DNA of 64,000 nucleotides from contig CACZHW010000003.1 in assembly GCA_902781095.1 (NCBI GenBank), forward strand, positions 95,561 to 159,560, written 5' to 3'. The DNA is from an uncultured Eubacteriales bacterium. Its GTDB lineage: Bacteria > Bacillota > Clostridia > Christensenellales > Aristaeellaceae. Below, in pieces: positions 13,189-22,085 of this stretch; the stretch's first letter is position 1; every line of letters starts with the position of its first letter. A program made the position numbers and the translations under genes. The notes under the pieces are model-generated. The model did not search any database. It was given only the letters and a program-made list of their open reading frames with translations, and was not told the DNA's origin.

Positions 13189-13215
13189 GGCATGCAGCAG
13201 TGCATGCCTTTTTTT
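13189..13215 (+). terminator. terminator between tsf and pyrH
   Basis: GGCATGCA (13189-13196), GCAG loop, TGCATGCC (13201-13208) and seven T. Because pyrH follows at once without an obvious promoter, it is likely leaky and lowers pyrH relative to rpsB-tsf. Confidence 0.85.
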
Positions 13216-13230
13216 AAAGGAGTGTGCACA

Positions 13231-13938
13231 ATGAGGTATCATCGCGTTTTAATCAAGCTGAGCGGAGAGGCGCTCGGCGAGAACGGCCGGCTGTTCGATT
13301 TCAACCAGATCGACCTCGTGGCCTCGGTGATCGCGGAGCTGCATAAGACCGGCACGGAGATCGCGCTGGTCATCGGCGCCGGCAACATCTGGCGGGGAAG
13401 GCAGGGCCCGGCCGCCAAGATGGCCGCGATCAACGCGGACCATATGGGCATGCTCGGCACCGCGATCAACAGCATCGCCATGCAGGACGCCATCGAGCGC
13501 CAGGGCGTCTCCACCCGGGTGATGTCCGCCATCGAGATGACCCGCTTCTGCGAGCCGTACACTTACCGCAGGGCGATCCGCCACCTGGAGAAGGGCAGGG
13601 TCGTCATCTTCGCCTGCGGCACGGGCAACCCCTTCTTCTCGACTGATACCGCGGCGGCGCTGAGGGCTGTGGAGATCGGTGCGGACGCCATCCTGCTGGC
13701 CAAGAACGTGGACGGCGTCTACGACAGCGACCCGCGGCTGAACCCGGAGGCGAAGCTTTTAAAAGACATCAACTACCGCGACGTGCTGGAGAAGGATCTG
13801 AAGGTCATGGACGCCTCGGCGATCACCATCTGCCAGGAGAACAAGGTGCCCTGCATCCGCGTCTTCGGGCTGGACGACCCGCAGAACATCCTGCGCGTCA
13901 TCCAGGGCGACAACATGGGCACGGTCGTCCATCCGTAA
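13231..13938 (+). CDS. pyrH: uridylate (UMP) kinase
   Basis: ATP-dependent phosphorylation of UMP to UDP; hexameric amino-acid-kinase fold. 235 aa from ATG 13231, which has AAAGGAG at 13216-13222; an in-frame ATG at 13192 lies inside the preceding terminator and is rejected. Motifs: 'KLSGEALG' (N-terminal phosphate loop), 'VIGAGNIWRG', 'GTGNPFFSTDTAAALRA'. Part of the conserved rpsB-tsf-pyrH order (frr is not next here). Confidence 0.97.
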   Translation: MRYHRVLIKLSGEALGENGRLFDFNQIDLVASVIAELHKTGTEIALVIGAGNIWRGRQGPAAKMAAINADHMGMLGTAINSIAMQDAIERQGVSTRVMSAIEMTRFCEPYTYRRAIRHLEKGRVVIFACGTGNPFFSTDTAAALRAVEIGADAILLAKNVDGVYDSDPRLNPEAKLLKDINYRDVLEKDLKVMDASAITICQENKVPCIRVFGLDDPQNILRVIQGDNMGTVVHP

Positions 13939-13996
13939 GCCGGATCCCGTAAAAGCGGCCGCAGGCCGGAAGTTCATCCGATTTCAGCGGGAAAGC

Positions 13997-14025
13997 TTGA
14001 CAGATGCTGCCGCCGCACCTATAAT
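13997..14025 (+). promoter_or_regulatory. promoter of the cysS T-box transcript
   Basis: TTGACA (13997-14002), 17 bp, TATAAT (14020-14025). Perfect consensus; T-box leader begins about 8-10 nt downstream. Confidence 0.85.
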
Positions 14026-14032
14026 CCAATAT

Positions 14033-14259
14033 GCGATGAAGAGAAGAGTACCCGAGGCGGAGCCGGAAGAGAATGCGTGTCAGAGGCTGTAAGCACGCTG
14101 GGCGGAAACCCCGGGGAAGTGCATCCCGGAGCTTCGGCGGTGAGTTTGGTAGCCGCCGACGGATGGCCGCGTTACAGGCCGACGAGTGAAGCATTGCAGA
14201 ATGCGGATCAGAGTGGAACCGCGCAGACGCGCCTCTGAGGAGGTGCGTCTCTTTTTTTC
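14033..14259 (+). promoter_or_regulatory. T-box riboswitch, cysteine-specific
   Basis: tRNA-sensing leader of cysS. Stem I starts at 'GAAGAGAAGAGTACCCGAGG'; the specifier on its 3' side is TGC (Cys) at 14120-14122, in the context GGAAG-TGC-A with the usual purine after the codon. The T-box proper is AGAGTGGAACCGCG at 14210-14223, overlapping the terminator arms AGACGCGCCTC (14225-14235) and GAGGTGCGTCT (14240-14250), followed by seven T (14252-14258). Uncharged tRNA-Cys is expected to stabilise the antiterminator. Fills the 383 bp gap between pyrH and cysS. Confidence 0.93.
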
Positions 14260-14321
14260 GGATGGTTCATCGCATCCGGCCCAACCCGTGACAAGAACCT
14301 TTCTTGAAGGAGGAATGACCG

Positions 14322-15722
14322 ATGAAAATCTACAACACACAGAGCCGTCGCAAAGAGGAGTTCGTCCCGATCCATCCCGGAAAAGTGGGCATCTACTGCT
14401 GCGGCCCGACGGTTTACAACTACTTCCATATCGGCAACGCCAGGCCGTTCATCGTCTTTGACACGCTGCGCAGGTACTTCGAGTACAAGGGGTACGAGGT
14501 GACCTTTGTGCAGAACTTTACGGACATCGACGACAAGATGATCCGGCGGGCCAACGAGGAGGGCATCAGCGTCAAGGAACTGGGCGAGCGGTTTATCGAC
14601 GAGTACTACAAGGATGCCGACGCCCTGGGCGTCGAGCGCGCCACGGTCAACCCGAAGGCGACCGAGCACATCCCGGAAATCATCGCCATGATCCGGAAGC
14701 TGGAAGATAAAGGCCTGGCGTATGCCTGCCCGAACGGGGACGTGTACTACAATACCCAGGCTTTCCCGGGATACGGCAAGCTGTGCGGCCAGAATCTTGA
14801 GGACCTGGAGAGCGGCGCGCGCATCGACGTGGATCCCAACAAGCGCCATCCGATGGATTTTGCGCTTTGGAAGGCGCAGAAGCCCGGCGAGCCGGCGTGG
14901 GAGTCGCCCTGGGGCATGGGCCGGCCCGGCTGGCATATCGAGTGCTCGGCCATGAGCACGAAGTACCTGGGTGAAACGTTCGATATCCATTGCGGCGGCA
15001 AGGACCTCGTCTTCCCGCATCACGAAAACGAGATCGCGCAGAGCGAGGGCGCGACGGGAAAGCCCTTCGTGCACTACTGGATGCACAACGGCTTCATCAA
15101 CGTCGACAACCAGAAGATGAGCAAATCGCTCGGAAACTTCTTCACTGTCCGGGACATCTCCAAGGAGTACGACCTGGAAGCCGTGCGCATGTTCATGCTG
15201 AGCGCGCACTACAGGAGCCCGATCAACTTCTCCAGGGACCTGATCGAGCAGGCCAAGAACTCGCTGGAGCGCCTGTACACGGCGCGCGACCACTACGAGT
15301 TCATGCTTGCCCACGCCGACGATCATGAGCCGGACGAGGCCGATTGCAAGCTGGAGGACCAGATCCGTGAGGCAAAGGAAGCGTTTGAGCGGGCGATGGA
15401 CGACGACCTGAACACGGCGGACGCGCTCGGCGCCATCTTCGAGATGGTCAGGGTCTGCAACGCGAACCTGGGCGAGCATTCCGCAAAGCACACCGTCAAG
15501 GCCGCTCTGGACACCCTGAACACGCTGGCGGACGTGTGCGGCATCCTGCGCCGGAAGAACGAGGAAAAGGACGAGCGGATCGAAAAGCTGGTAAGCGAGC
15601 GCGCACAGGCCAGAAGCCGCAAGGACTGGGCGGAAAGCGACCGGCTCCGCGGAGAGATCGAGGCACTGGGCTATACGGTGAAGGACACCAAGCAGGGCCA
15701 GCAGATCACGAAGAATTCCTGA
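14322..15722 (+). CDS. cysS: cysteine--tRNA ligase
   Basis: Class I aminoacyl-tRNA synthetase charging tRNA-Cys. 466 aa. '[17 protein letters not shown]' contains the first zinc Cys and the HIGN signature (36-39); 'KMSKSLGN' at about 265 is the KMSKS loop; 'GWHIECSAM' holds another zinc ligand. C-terminal helical anticodon-binding DALR domain. SD GAAGGAGG before ATG. Controlled by the Cys T-box directly upstream. Confidence 0.98.
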   Translation: MKIYNTQSRRKEEFVPIHPGKVGIYCCGPTVYNYFHIGNARPFIVFDTLRRYFEYKGYEVTFVQNFTDIDDKMIRRANEEGISVKELGERFIDEYYKDADALGVERATVNPKATEHIPEIIAMIRKLEDKGLAYACPNGDVYYNTQAFPGYGKLCGQNLEDLESGARIDVDPNKRHPMDFALWKAQKPGEPAWESPWGMGRPGWHIECSAMSTKYLGETFDIHCGGKDLVFPHHENEIAQSEGATGKPFVHYWMHNGFINVDNQKMSKSLGNFFTVRDISKEYDLEAVRMFMLSAHYRSPINFSRDLIEQAKNSLERLYTARDHYEFMLAHADDHEPDEADCKLEDQIREAKEAFERAMDDDLNTADALGAIFEMVRVCNANLGEHSAKHTVKAALDTLNTLADVCGILRRKNEEKDERIEKLVSERAQARSRKDWAESDRLRGEIEALGYTVKDTKQGQQITKNS

Positions 15723-15747
15723 GCGCGTGCGCTGCGCAAAAAAAAGC

Positions 15748-15776
15748 TTGCGCACGCGGAGCGGATGCTGTATACT
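15748..15776 (+). promoter_or_regulatory. promoter of the pheST T-box transcript
   Basis: TTGCGC (15748-15753), 17 bp, TATACT (15771-15776). An inverted repeat CGCGTGCGC (15724-15732) / GCGCACGCG (15750-15758) overlaps the -35 element; with no T-run it is not a convincing cysS terminator. Confidence 0.7.
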
Positions 15777-15781
15777 TTGGA

Positions 15782-16003
15782 AAACGATGAAAGAGCCGTG
15801 CCTGCAGGGTGTCCTGTCCAAGAGAAGGCGGATCCAGGCTGAAAGTCCGCCTGACGGGAAGCAGGGAATTCACTCCGGAGTTTTTCTGCCATGCAGAAAC
15901 GGTAGCCACGTTATAGCTTAGGAGGCCCCGCAGGGCGAGAGTGCGGGGTAAATGAGGGTGGTAACACGGAAGACTTCGTCCCTTAACGGACGAAGTCTTT
16001 TTA
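15782..16003 (+). promoter_or_regulatory. T-box riboswitch, phenylalanine-specific
   Basis: Leader of pheS-pheT. Specifier TTC (Phe) at 15869-15871 in the context GGAA-TTC-A on the 3' side of Stem I. Stem III candidate TTTCTGC/GCAGAAA near 15880-15898. T-box sequence AGGGTGGTAACACGG at 15955-15969, then a terminator with arms GACTTCGTCC (15972-15981) and GGACGAAGTC (15988-15997) and five T. Accounts for the 316 bp gap between cysS and pheS. Confidence 0.93.
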
Positions 16004-16038
16004 TGTGCCTGCGCATGTACATTCTAAGGAGGAATTTT

Positions 16039-17073
16039 ATGGATATTCAGGAACAACTGAAAAAGATTCAGGATGAAGCCGCGTCCCAGATTTCCAGGAT
16101 CAGGGACAAGTCCGCGCTGGAAGACGCACGGATGCGTATCCTCGGCAAGAAAGGCGAACTGACGATGCTGCTCCGGTCCATGGGCCAGGTTCCGCCGGAA
16201 GAGCGGCCGAAGGTGGGCCAGATGATCAACGCCGTCCGCGAGAAGGTCACCGCGCAGCTGGAAGCGCTGGAGCAGGAGGTCAAGAAGGCGGAAACGGCGA
16301 AGCAGCTTGAAAAAGAGACGATCGACATCACGGAGCCCCGTCCGCACGTCACGGCGGGCAGCATGCATCCTATTTCCCTCGTCCTGGACCAGATCCTGCA
16401 GGTCTTCACCGGCATGGGATTCGACGTGGTTGAAGGGCCGGAGGTGGAGCTGGACCACTTCAATTTCGAGCTGATGAACATCCCGAAAAACCATCCGGCC
16501 CGCGACGCGCAGGATACCTTCTACATCAACGACAATACGGTTCTGCGCACGCATACCTCGCCCGTCCAGGCCAGAACGATGCTCTCGCGCAAGCCGCCGA
16601 TCCGGATCGTGAGCCCGGGCCGCGTCTTCCGCGCCGACGAAGTGGACGCCACGCATTCGCCGGTCTTCCATCAGATCGAGGGGCTCGTGATCGACAAGGA
16701 CGTTACCATGGCGGACCTGAAAGGGACGCTGGACGCTTTTGCAAAGGCCCTCTACGGGGAAGGGGTCACGACGCGGTTCCGGCCTTCGTTCTTCCCGTTC
16801 ACAGAGCCGAGCGCGGAGGTGGACCTGACCTGCGTCAACTGTCACGGCAAGGGCTGCCGCGTGTGCAAGGACACGGGCTGGATCGAGGTGCTCGGAGCCG
16901 GCATGGTGAACCCGAAGGTCCTGGAGATGTGCGGTATCGACAGCAAGGTGTACAAGGGATTCGCTTTCGGCGTGGGCCTGGAGCGCATCGCGATGCTGCG
17001 CTACGGCATTACGGACATGCGCCTGCTCTACGAGGGAGACATCCGTTTCCTGGAGCAATTCCGTGAGGACTGA
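16039..17073 (+). CDS. pheS: phenylalanine--tRNA ligase alpha subunit
   Basis: Catalytic subunit of the (alpha-beta)2 class II PheRS. 344 aa from ATG 16039 with AAGGAGG upstream; the open frame begins earlier but that part is T-box leader. N-terminal coiled-coil arm (about 1-90) binds tRNA; 'RVFRADEVDATH' is motif 2, the Cys-rich 'CVNCHGKGCRVCKDTGW' is the insertion common in Firmicute PheS, and 'GFAFGVGLERIAM' is motif 3. pheT follows after 20 bp. Confidence 0.97.
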   Translation: MDIQEQLKKIQDEAASQISRIRDKSALEDARMRILGKKGELTMLLRSMGQVPPEERPKVGQMINAVREKVTAQLEALEQEVKKAETAKQLEKETIDITEPRPHVTAGSMHPISLVLDQILQVFTGMGFDVVEGPEVELDHFNFELMNIPKNHPARDAQDTFYINDNTVLRTHTSPVQARTMLSRKPPIRIVSPGRVFRADEVDATHSPVFHQIEGLVIDKDVTMADLKGTLDAFAKALYGEGVTTRFRPSFFPFTEPSAEVDLTCVNCHGKGCRVCKDTGWIEVLGAGMVNPKVLEMCGIDSKVYKGFAFGVGLERIAMLRYGITDMRLLYEGDIRFLEQFRED

Positions 17074-17093
17074 GCACAAGGAGGAATGAACCG

Positions 17094-19481
17094 ATGAAAA
17101 TCCCGATGCAATGGATTAAGGAATATGCGGATATCCCGGTGACGGCCGCGGAGTACCAGGACGCGATGATCATGCACGGCACGGCGCTGGAGGATTACGA
17201 GGAACAGGGCAAAGACGTGCAGAACGTGGTGGTCGGGCGCATCCTGTCGGTCCGGCCGCACGAGAACTCCGACCACATGGTGGTCTGCCAGATCGACGTG
17301 GGGGAAGAGAAGCCCCTGCAAATCGTCACCGGCGCGCCGAACGTCAAAAAGGGGGATCTGGTTCCGGTCGCGAAAGCCGGGGCGGTGCTGCCGGGCGGAA
17401 AGGTCATCAAAAAAGGCGTGCTGCGCGGCGTCGAATCCTGCGGCATGTGCTGCTCCGGTCCGGAGCTGGGTGTGCCGGAGTACCTGTATCCCTCCGTCGG
17501 CGACAAGGGGCTGCTCGTCTTCCATGAGGACTATGCGCCCGGAACGGACGTGCGGCCGATCCTGGGTATTGACCAGACGGTCGTCAATTTCGAGATCCTG
17601 GCCAACCGGCCGGATTGCCTGAGCGTCTGGGGAATCGGGCGGGAGACGGCCGCCTCGCTGGGCACGGCGTTTTGCAAGCCGGAGATCGCCGTCCAGACGG
17701 TGCCCGGCCGGATGGAAGACTACGTGAAGATCGACGTCACCGATCCGGAGCTGTGCCCCCGGTACTGCGCGCGCGTCGTCACCAACGTGCGGATCGCGCC
17801 TTCGCCGATGTGGCTGCGGAAGCGGCTGCACGCGGCGGGCGTCCGCTCCATCAACAACGTCGTCGACATCACCAACTACGTGATGCTGGAGACGGGGCAC
17901 CCCATGCACGCTTTTGACCTGGCCAAGGTGAAGGATCATCACGTAATCGTCCGCCGGGCGCTGGAAGGGGAGACGATCACGACGCTGGACGGCAAGGAGC
18001 GGGCGCTCACGACGGACATGCTGATGATCGCCGACCAGACGAACGCAACCGGAATCGCCGGCGTCATGGGTGGAGAGGAGTCGGAGATCACGGAAGAAAC
18101 GAAGGACGTGATGTTCGAAATCGCGGCCTTCGACCGCACCAACATCCGCCTGACGACGAGGGCGCTCGGCCTCAGGACGGAGGCTTCGGGCCGGTTCGAG
18201 CGCGGCGTTAACGCGGCGACCTGCCGGGAGGCGGCGGACAGGGCCTGCCAGCTGATCAACCTGCTGAACGCCGGAGACGTGATCGAGGACGTCTACGACT
18301 TCTATCCGTGCCCGAAGAAGGCTCAGGCAATCAGCGCCTCTGTCGAGCGCATCAACCGGCGGACCGGCGTCGCCGTATCCGGGGAGGAGATGAAGCGCAT
18401 CCTCGAGTCCCTGGACATGCAGGCGGAACTGGACGGGGACACGCTGACCGTACAGGCGCCGGCAGAGCGCGAGGATATCGAGAACGAGGCGGATATCTCC
18501 GAAGAAGTGCTGCGGATGTACGGCTATGACAAGATCAAGCCGACGCAGCTGCGCGGCGAGACCGTGCCCGGCAAGCGAAACGGCCACATGAAGGTCTCCG
18601 ACAAGATCAGCCGGATTCTGGTCGGCAAAGGCGCGTACGAAATCCGGACCTTCTCGTTCTTCGGCCCGAAGGAGCTGGAAAAGCTCGGCTTGCCGGTGGC
18701 AGACCGCCGCAACGACGCGATCCGCATCCGGAACCCGCTGGGAGAGGATACGAGCATCATGCGCACCACGCTGGTCCCCAATATGCTGGAGACCCTGGCA
18801 CTGAACCAGAACCGGAACAACGAGACCGCCCTGCTGTACGAAATCGCCCCCGTGTTTGAGAAGGACGGGGAGAGCGAACTCCCGCACGAGCGCCCGATTC
18901 TGTGCATCGGCGGCTTCGGCAAGGACGTCGATTTCTTCTGCGTCCGCGATATCGTGCTGGATATCCTGCGGCAGTTCGGGATCGAAGCGGGCCTCAAGAG
19001 AAGCGCGGAAGCGTATCTGCATCCGGGCAGGGCGGCCGCGCTGTTCGCGGGCGACGATGTGATCGCGCAGATCGGCGAAGTCCATCCGGCCGTGGCGGCC
19101 AACTTCGAGCTGAACAAGAAGAGCGTCGTGGCGGAAGTGGATCTGGAGAAGGTCTATGCCTGCCGCAGCGACATGCAGCACATCCGCCCCGTTTGGAACT
19201 TCCCGCCCGTCAAGCGGGATATCGCGCTGGTGATGGACGAGCGCGTCATGGTCGGGGCCATCGAGGACCTGATCCGCCGTGAGGGCGGAGAACTCCTGGA
19301 GAAGGCGGAGGTCTTCGACATCTACCGCGGCGCGCCGATGCTCCCGGGGATGAAGTCCGTCGCGTTCTCCCTGACCTTCCGCAGCATGGAGCGCACGCTT
19401 GCGGACGACGACGTGAATCCGCTGATGAAGAAGATCCTCTCCGCCTGCCTGAGCGACTTCGGCGCGGCCCTGCGGGAGTAA
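17094..19481 (+). CDS. pheT: phenylalanine--tRNA ligase beta subunit
   Basis: Structural, editing and tRNA-binding subunit of PheRS. 795 aa. Order: N-terminal OB-fold tRNA-binding domain (about 40-150, with 'VTGAPNVKKGDLVPVA'), B3/B4 editing domain (about 210-380), B5 domains (about 400-480), catalytic-like core, and C-terminal FDX-ACB anticodon domain (about 700-795, 'FPPVKRDIALV'). SD AAGGAGG before ATG; co-transcribed with pheS. Confidence 0.97.
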   Translation: MKIPMQWIKEYADIPVTAAEYQDAMIMHGTALEDYEEQGKDVQNVVVGRILSVRPHENSDHMVVCQIDVGEEKPLQIVTGAPNVKKGDLVPVAKAGAVLPGGKVIKKGVLRGVESCGMCCSGPELGVPEYLYPSVGDKGLLVFHEDYAPGTDVRPILGIDQTVVNFEILANRPDCLSVWGIGRETAASLGTAFCKPEIAVQTVPGRMEDYVKIDVTDPELCPRYCARVVTNVRIAPSPMWLRKRLHAAGVRSINNVVDITNYVMLETGHPMHAFDLAKVKDHHVIVRRALEGETITTLDGKERALTTDMLMIADQTNATGIAGVMGGEESEITEETKDVMFEIAAFDRTNIRLTTRALGLRTEASGRFERGVNAATCREAADRACQLINLLNAGDVIEDVYDFYPCPKKAQAISASVERINRRTGVAVSGEEMKRILESLDMQAELDGDTLTVQAPAEREDIENEADISEEVLRMYGYDKIKPTQLRGETVPGKRNGHMKVSDKISRILVGKGAYEIRTFSFFGPKELEKLGLPVADRRNDAIRIRNPLGEDTSIMRTTLVPNMLETLALNQNRNNETALLYEIAPVFEKDGESELPHERPILCIGGFGKDVDFFCVRDIVLDILRQFGIEAGLKRSAEAYLHPGRAAALFAGDDVIAQIGEVHPAVAANFELNKKSVVAEVDLEKVYACRSDMQHIRPVWNFPPVKRDIALVMDERVMVGAIEDLIRREGGELLEKAEVFDIYRGAPMLPGMKSVAFSLTFRSMERTLADDDVNPLMKKILSACLSDFGAALRE

Positions 19482-19551
19482 AGGCTTCGCGGCTGCTCCG
19501 CGGGCGGCGGAATCCTCCGGCGGGGCAGCCCGGAATACGAAAGGAGCCGTT

Positions 19552-20289
19552 TTGAAAATGAAACCGCTGATCGGAATGACTGCTTACCACAACATGGCGG
19601 AATCCACGCTGTACCTTCGGGAGAACTATCTCACCTCCGTTCTGGCGGCCGGCGGTTTGCCCGTGCTGCTGCCGCAGACGGCCGACGCGGACACGCTGAA
19701 GCTGTATCTTTCACAGCTGGACGCTGTGATCCTCACGGGCGGCGGCGACGTGGCGCCGGAACGCTACCGTGAGGCGCGCAAGCCGGAGTGCGGGAAAGAG
19801 GACAGGGAACGCGACGACTTTGAACTGACGCTGACGGGGCTGGCACTTGAGGCCGGCCTTCCGATTCTGGGCATCTGCAGGGGGTGCCAGGTCCTGGCGG
19901 TAGCCCTGGGCGGCACGCTGATCCAGGACATCGAGCAGGAGACGGGAATTCCCCGAATTGCGCATTCTCAGGAGCCGCCGTACAACCGGCCGGTCCACAG
20001 GGTGCTGATCCGGCCGGAGGGCCTCCTTTACAGGATCCTCGGCAAGGACGCCATTGAGACGAACAGCTCTCACCACCAGTCGGTCGCCGTGCCCGGAGAG
20101 ACGATGCACATCGACGCCGTATCTGAGGACGGCATCGTCGAAGGGTTCAGCGTCAGGGGGTCCGACCGCCTGCTGGGGGTGCAGTTCCACCCGGAGCACA
20201 TGGCCGCCTCGGACCCGGACGCGCTGAAGATCTTTCAATACCTGGTCTGCCAGGCCCGGAAATACCATGACGAAAGCCAGCTTCACTGA
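19552..20289 (+). CDS. gamma-glutamyl-gamma-aminobutyrate hydrolase family protein (class I glutamine-amidotransferase fold)
   Basis: Peptidase C26 / PuuD-like hydrolase that cleaves gamma-glutamyl amides. 245 aa. Nucleophile Cys109 in 'GICRGCQVLAVALGG', catalytic His-x-Glu in 'GVQFHPEHM', and the PuuD-type oxyanion motif 'ILTGGGDVAPERY'. Two possible starts: TTG 19552 (AAGGAG 5 nt upstream) or ATG 19558 (11 nt); both give the same protein apart from two residues. True substrate is unknown; putrescine-pathway partners are not nearby. Its stop codon lies inside the following terminator stem. Confidence 0.88.
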   Translation: MKMKPLIGMTAYHNMAESTLYLRENYLTSVLAAGGLPVLLPQTADADTLKLYLSQLDAVILTGGGDVAPERYREARKPECGKEDRERDDFELTLTGLALEAGLPILGICRGCQVLAVALGGTLIQDIEQETGIPRIAHSQEPPYNRPVHRVLIRPEGLLYRILGKDAIETNSSHHQSVAVPGETMHIDAVSEDGIVEGFSVRGSDRLLGVQFHPEHMAASDPDALKIFQYLVCQARKYHDESQLH

Positions 20290-20305
20290 AGCTGGCTTTC
20301 TCTTT
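20273..20305. terminator. convergent terminator
   Basis: AAAGCCAGCTTCA (20273-20285) and TGAAGCTGGCTTT (20287-20299) pair perfectly around a single C; T-rich CTCTTT follows. It serves the hydrolase gene and probably the facing carboxypeptidase gene. Confidence 0.75.
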
Positions 20306-20325
20306 GGTTGACGGGTTTGCGGGGT

Positions 20326-21798
20326 TCAGCGGATCAGCCGTTTGCGGGTGTCAATCATCTTGCCGGGCAGCTTCGGCCGCACCCTGCGGGTGTGCCGCCT
20401 CCATCTGCGCAGCAGCAGCAGCGCGGCGGCGATGAGCCCGGGCGGGACCAGCAGGTCCGTGGAGAAGCGCGGAAGCGGGTTTTCGTCTGCCTGCGTGTAG
20501 GCGACGATCTGCTCCAGCGTCGGCGGCGCGTTTTCCCTCGCCGCGACCGAGCGCGTTGCGACCAGTTCGTACTGGGCGCTGCCCTTGCCCTCGGAGTAGA
20601 AGGTCAGGATGCCCATGACGTCGCCGATGTGAATGGGGGCGCGGAACTCGCGCGTCCATTCGATCGTCGAGATCTGGCTGAAGTTCTCCCGCAGCATGTC
20701 GATGGTGCTCCTGCGGCCGACGACGGTCATGTCCCGCTGCGGGTCCACCGCGCGGATGCCCAGCGTCAGTTCGCCGTGCCGGGAGTCGTTGATGTCGAAG
20801 CCGGCGATGTCGATGACGCGCGGGCTCTCGGCGTACAGCGACTCCGGCGTGATGCTCTCGATCTGGGTAAAGCCGTATTCCATCAGCCTGCGCGTATCAC
20901 TCCAGCGCCCGCCTTCGGAGGTGTAGAACACGACGGAGATGAGATCGACGCCGCCCTTGGTGGCCGAGCCTACGAAGCAGTAGCCGGCGGCGTTGGTGAA
21001 GCCGGTCTTGACGCCGGTCGCGTACGGGTAAAAGGCGTTGCTTTCCGAGTCGAGGATGAAGGTTGAGCCGACGACGCTGCGCTGCGGGTGCTTGTTGGTG
21101 GCGGGGAGGTCGCAGCTTGTTTTTCTCACGATCGACGCGAAGACCTCGTTTTTCATCGCGGCCTGGGCGATCTTCGCCATATCCCGGACGGTGGTGTAAT
21201 GGTTTTCGTCGTGCACGCCGGAAGGGTTGGTGAAATGGGTGAGGGAAGAGCAGCCCAGCATGCCCGCGATGTTGTTCATCAGCACGGCGAACTGCTCCGT
21301 GCTGCCGCTCATAAACTCTGCGATGGCGTTCGCACCGTCGTTTCCGGATTTGACCATCGTGGCGGTGACGAGGTCGAGCATCCCGATTTCCTCGCCGGGG
21401 GACAGGGGGATCTTGGCGTAGGTGGGGGGAACGGAGGAGACGGCTTCGTCGGAAACGGTAACGATGTCGTTCTCAAGGTCGGCCATCTGCAGCGCGATGT
21501 ACGCTGTCAGGATCTTCGTGGTCGACGCGGGGAACATCATCTCGTCCGCGTTTTTTTCAAACAGGACGTCTCCGGAGTCTGCCTCGATGAGGATGGCGCT
21601 TCTGGCCAGGAGCATGTCGCCTTCCAGCAGCTCCGGGTGCGTACTGTCCCACGGGATGGCATCGGCCGCGTAGCGCGGCGCGACGTAGGCGACGGTGTCC
21701 TCAGGCTCGGTTTCTTCCGCCAGAGACGGGTGCGGCGGGAAAGAAAGGAAAAGCAGCAAAAGCAGCCACAGAGTGCGGCGGGCCGTACGGCAGCGCAT
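20326..21798 (-). CDS. D-alanyl-D-alanine carboxypeptidase (PBP5/DacF type)
   Basis: Exported serine DD-carboxypeptidase that trims the terminal D-Ala from peptidoglycan stem peptides. 490 aa. Signal peptide 1-27 (Arg-rich start, Leu-rich core, cleavage near 'SLA'). Peptidase S11 motifs: 'STTK' (Ser92, Lys95), 'SGN' (Ser151) and 'KTG' (about residue 260). After the PBP5-C-like beta domain comes a transmembrane segment 'PGLIAAALLLL' (near 455) and a basic tail, so it is anchored at the C-terminus by a true membrane span instead of an amphipathic helix. Divergent from the two-component genes across a 287 bp gap. Confidence 0.93.
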   Translation of the reverse strand: MRCRTARRTLWLLLLLFLSFPPHPSLAEETEPEDTVAYVAPRYAADAIPWDSTHPELLEGDMLLARSAILIEADSGDVLFEKNADEMMFPASTTKILTAYIALQMADLENDIVTVSDEAVSSVPPTYAKIPLSPGEEIGMLDLVTATMVKSGNDGANAIAEFMSGSTEQFAVLMNNIAGMLGCSSLTHFTNPSGVHDENHYTTVRDMAKIAQAAMKNEVFASIVRKTSCDLPATNKHPQRSVVGSTFILDSESNAFYPYATGVKTGFTNAAGYCFVGSATKGGVDLISVVFYTSEGGRWSDTRRLMEYGFTQIESITPESLYAESPRVIDIAGFDINDSRHGELTLGIRAVDPQRDMTVVGRRSTIDMLRENFSQISTIEWTREFRAPIHIGDVMGILTFYSEGKGSAQYELVATRSVAARENAPPTLEQIVAYTQADENPLPRFSTDLLVPPGLIAAALLLLRRWRRHTRRVRPKLPGKMIDTRKRLIR

Positions 21799-22020
21799 GG
21801 TGCAGTTCCCTCCTTTCAGCCGGGTTTCGCAAAACGGTCAGTCATTCTATTTTAACACTTCGGCAAAAGAATGTATAGAGCAGCGGGCCGCGATTCTTTG
21901 TAAGACGCAGTTAACACATTCGAAAGAAGTGCAGGTCATCCTTCGAAGCATTGACAGAAAAAACACAGCACTATTTAAAGGAAATGTGAAGGCAGTGCCC
22001 GATATTTATTACAGGAGTTC

Positions 22021-22049
22021 TTGATTTTTCGTTGCACATTGCGTAAAAT
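22021..22049 (+). promoter_or_regulatory. putative promoter of the two-component operon
   Basis: TTGATT (22021-22026), 17 bp, TAAAAT (22044-22049), 37 bp before the response-regulator ATG. A further TTGACA at 21951 has no good -10 partner. The rest of the 21799-22085 gap is AT-rich with no recognisable element. Confidence 0.55.
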
Positions 22050-22085
22050 AGAAAAGAATTCTGAAGACGAAACGGAGCGAGAGTC

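Noticed and set aside
15724..15758. Inverted repeat CGCGTGCGC/GCGCACGCG as cysS terminator
   Set aside because: 17 nt loop made mainly of A and no T-run; it overlaps the -35 of the pheST promoter, so at most an operator.
17028..19181. Long open frame antisense to pheT
   Set aside because: Shadow of pheT, low-complexity composition, no conserved motif.
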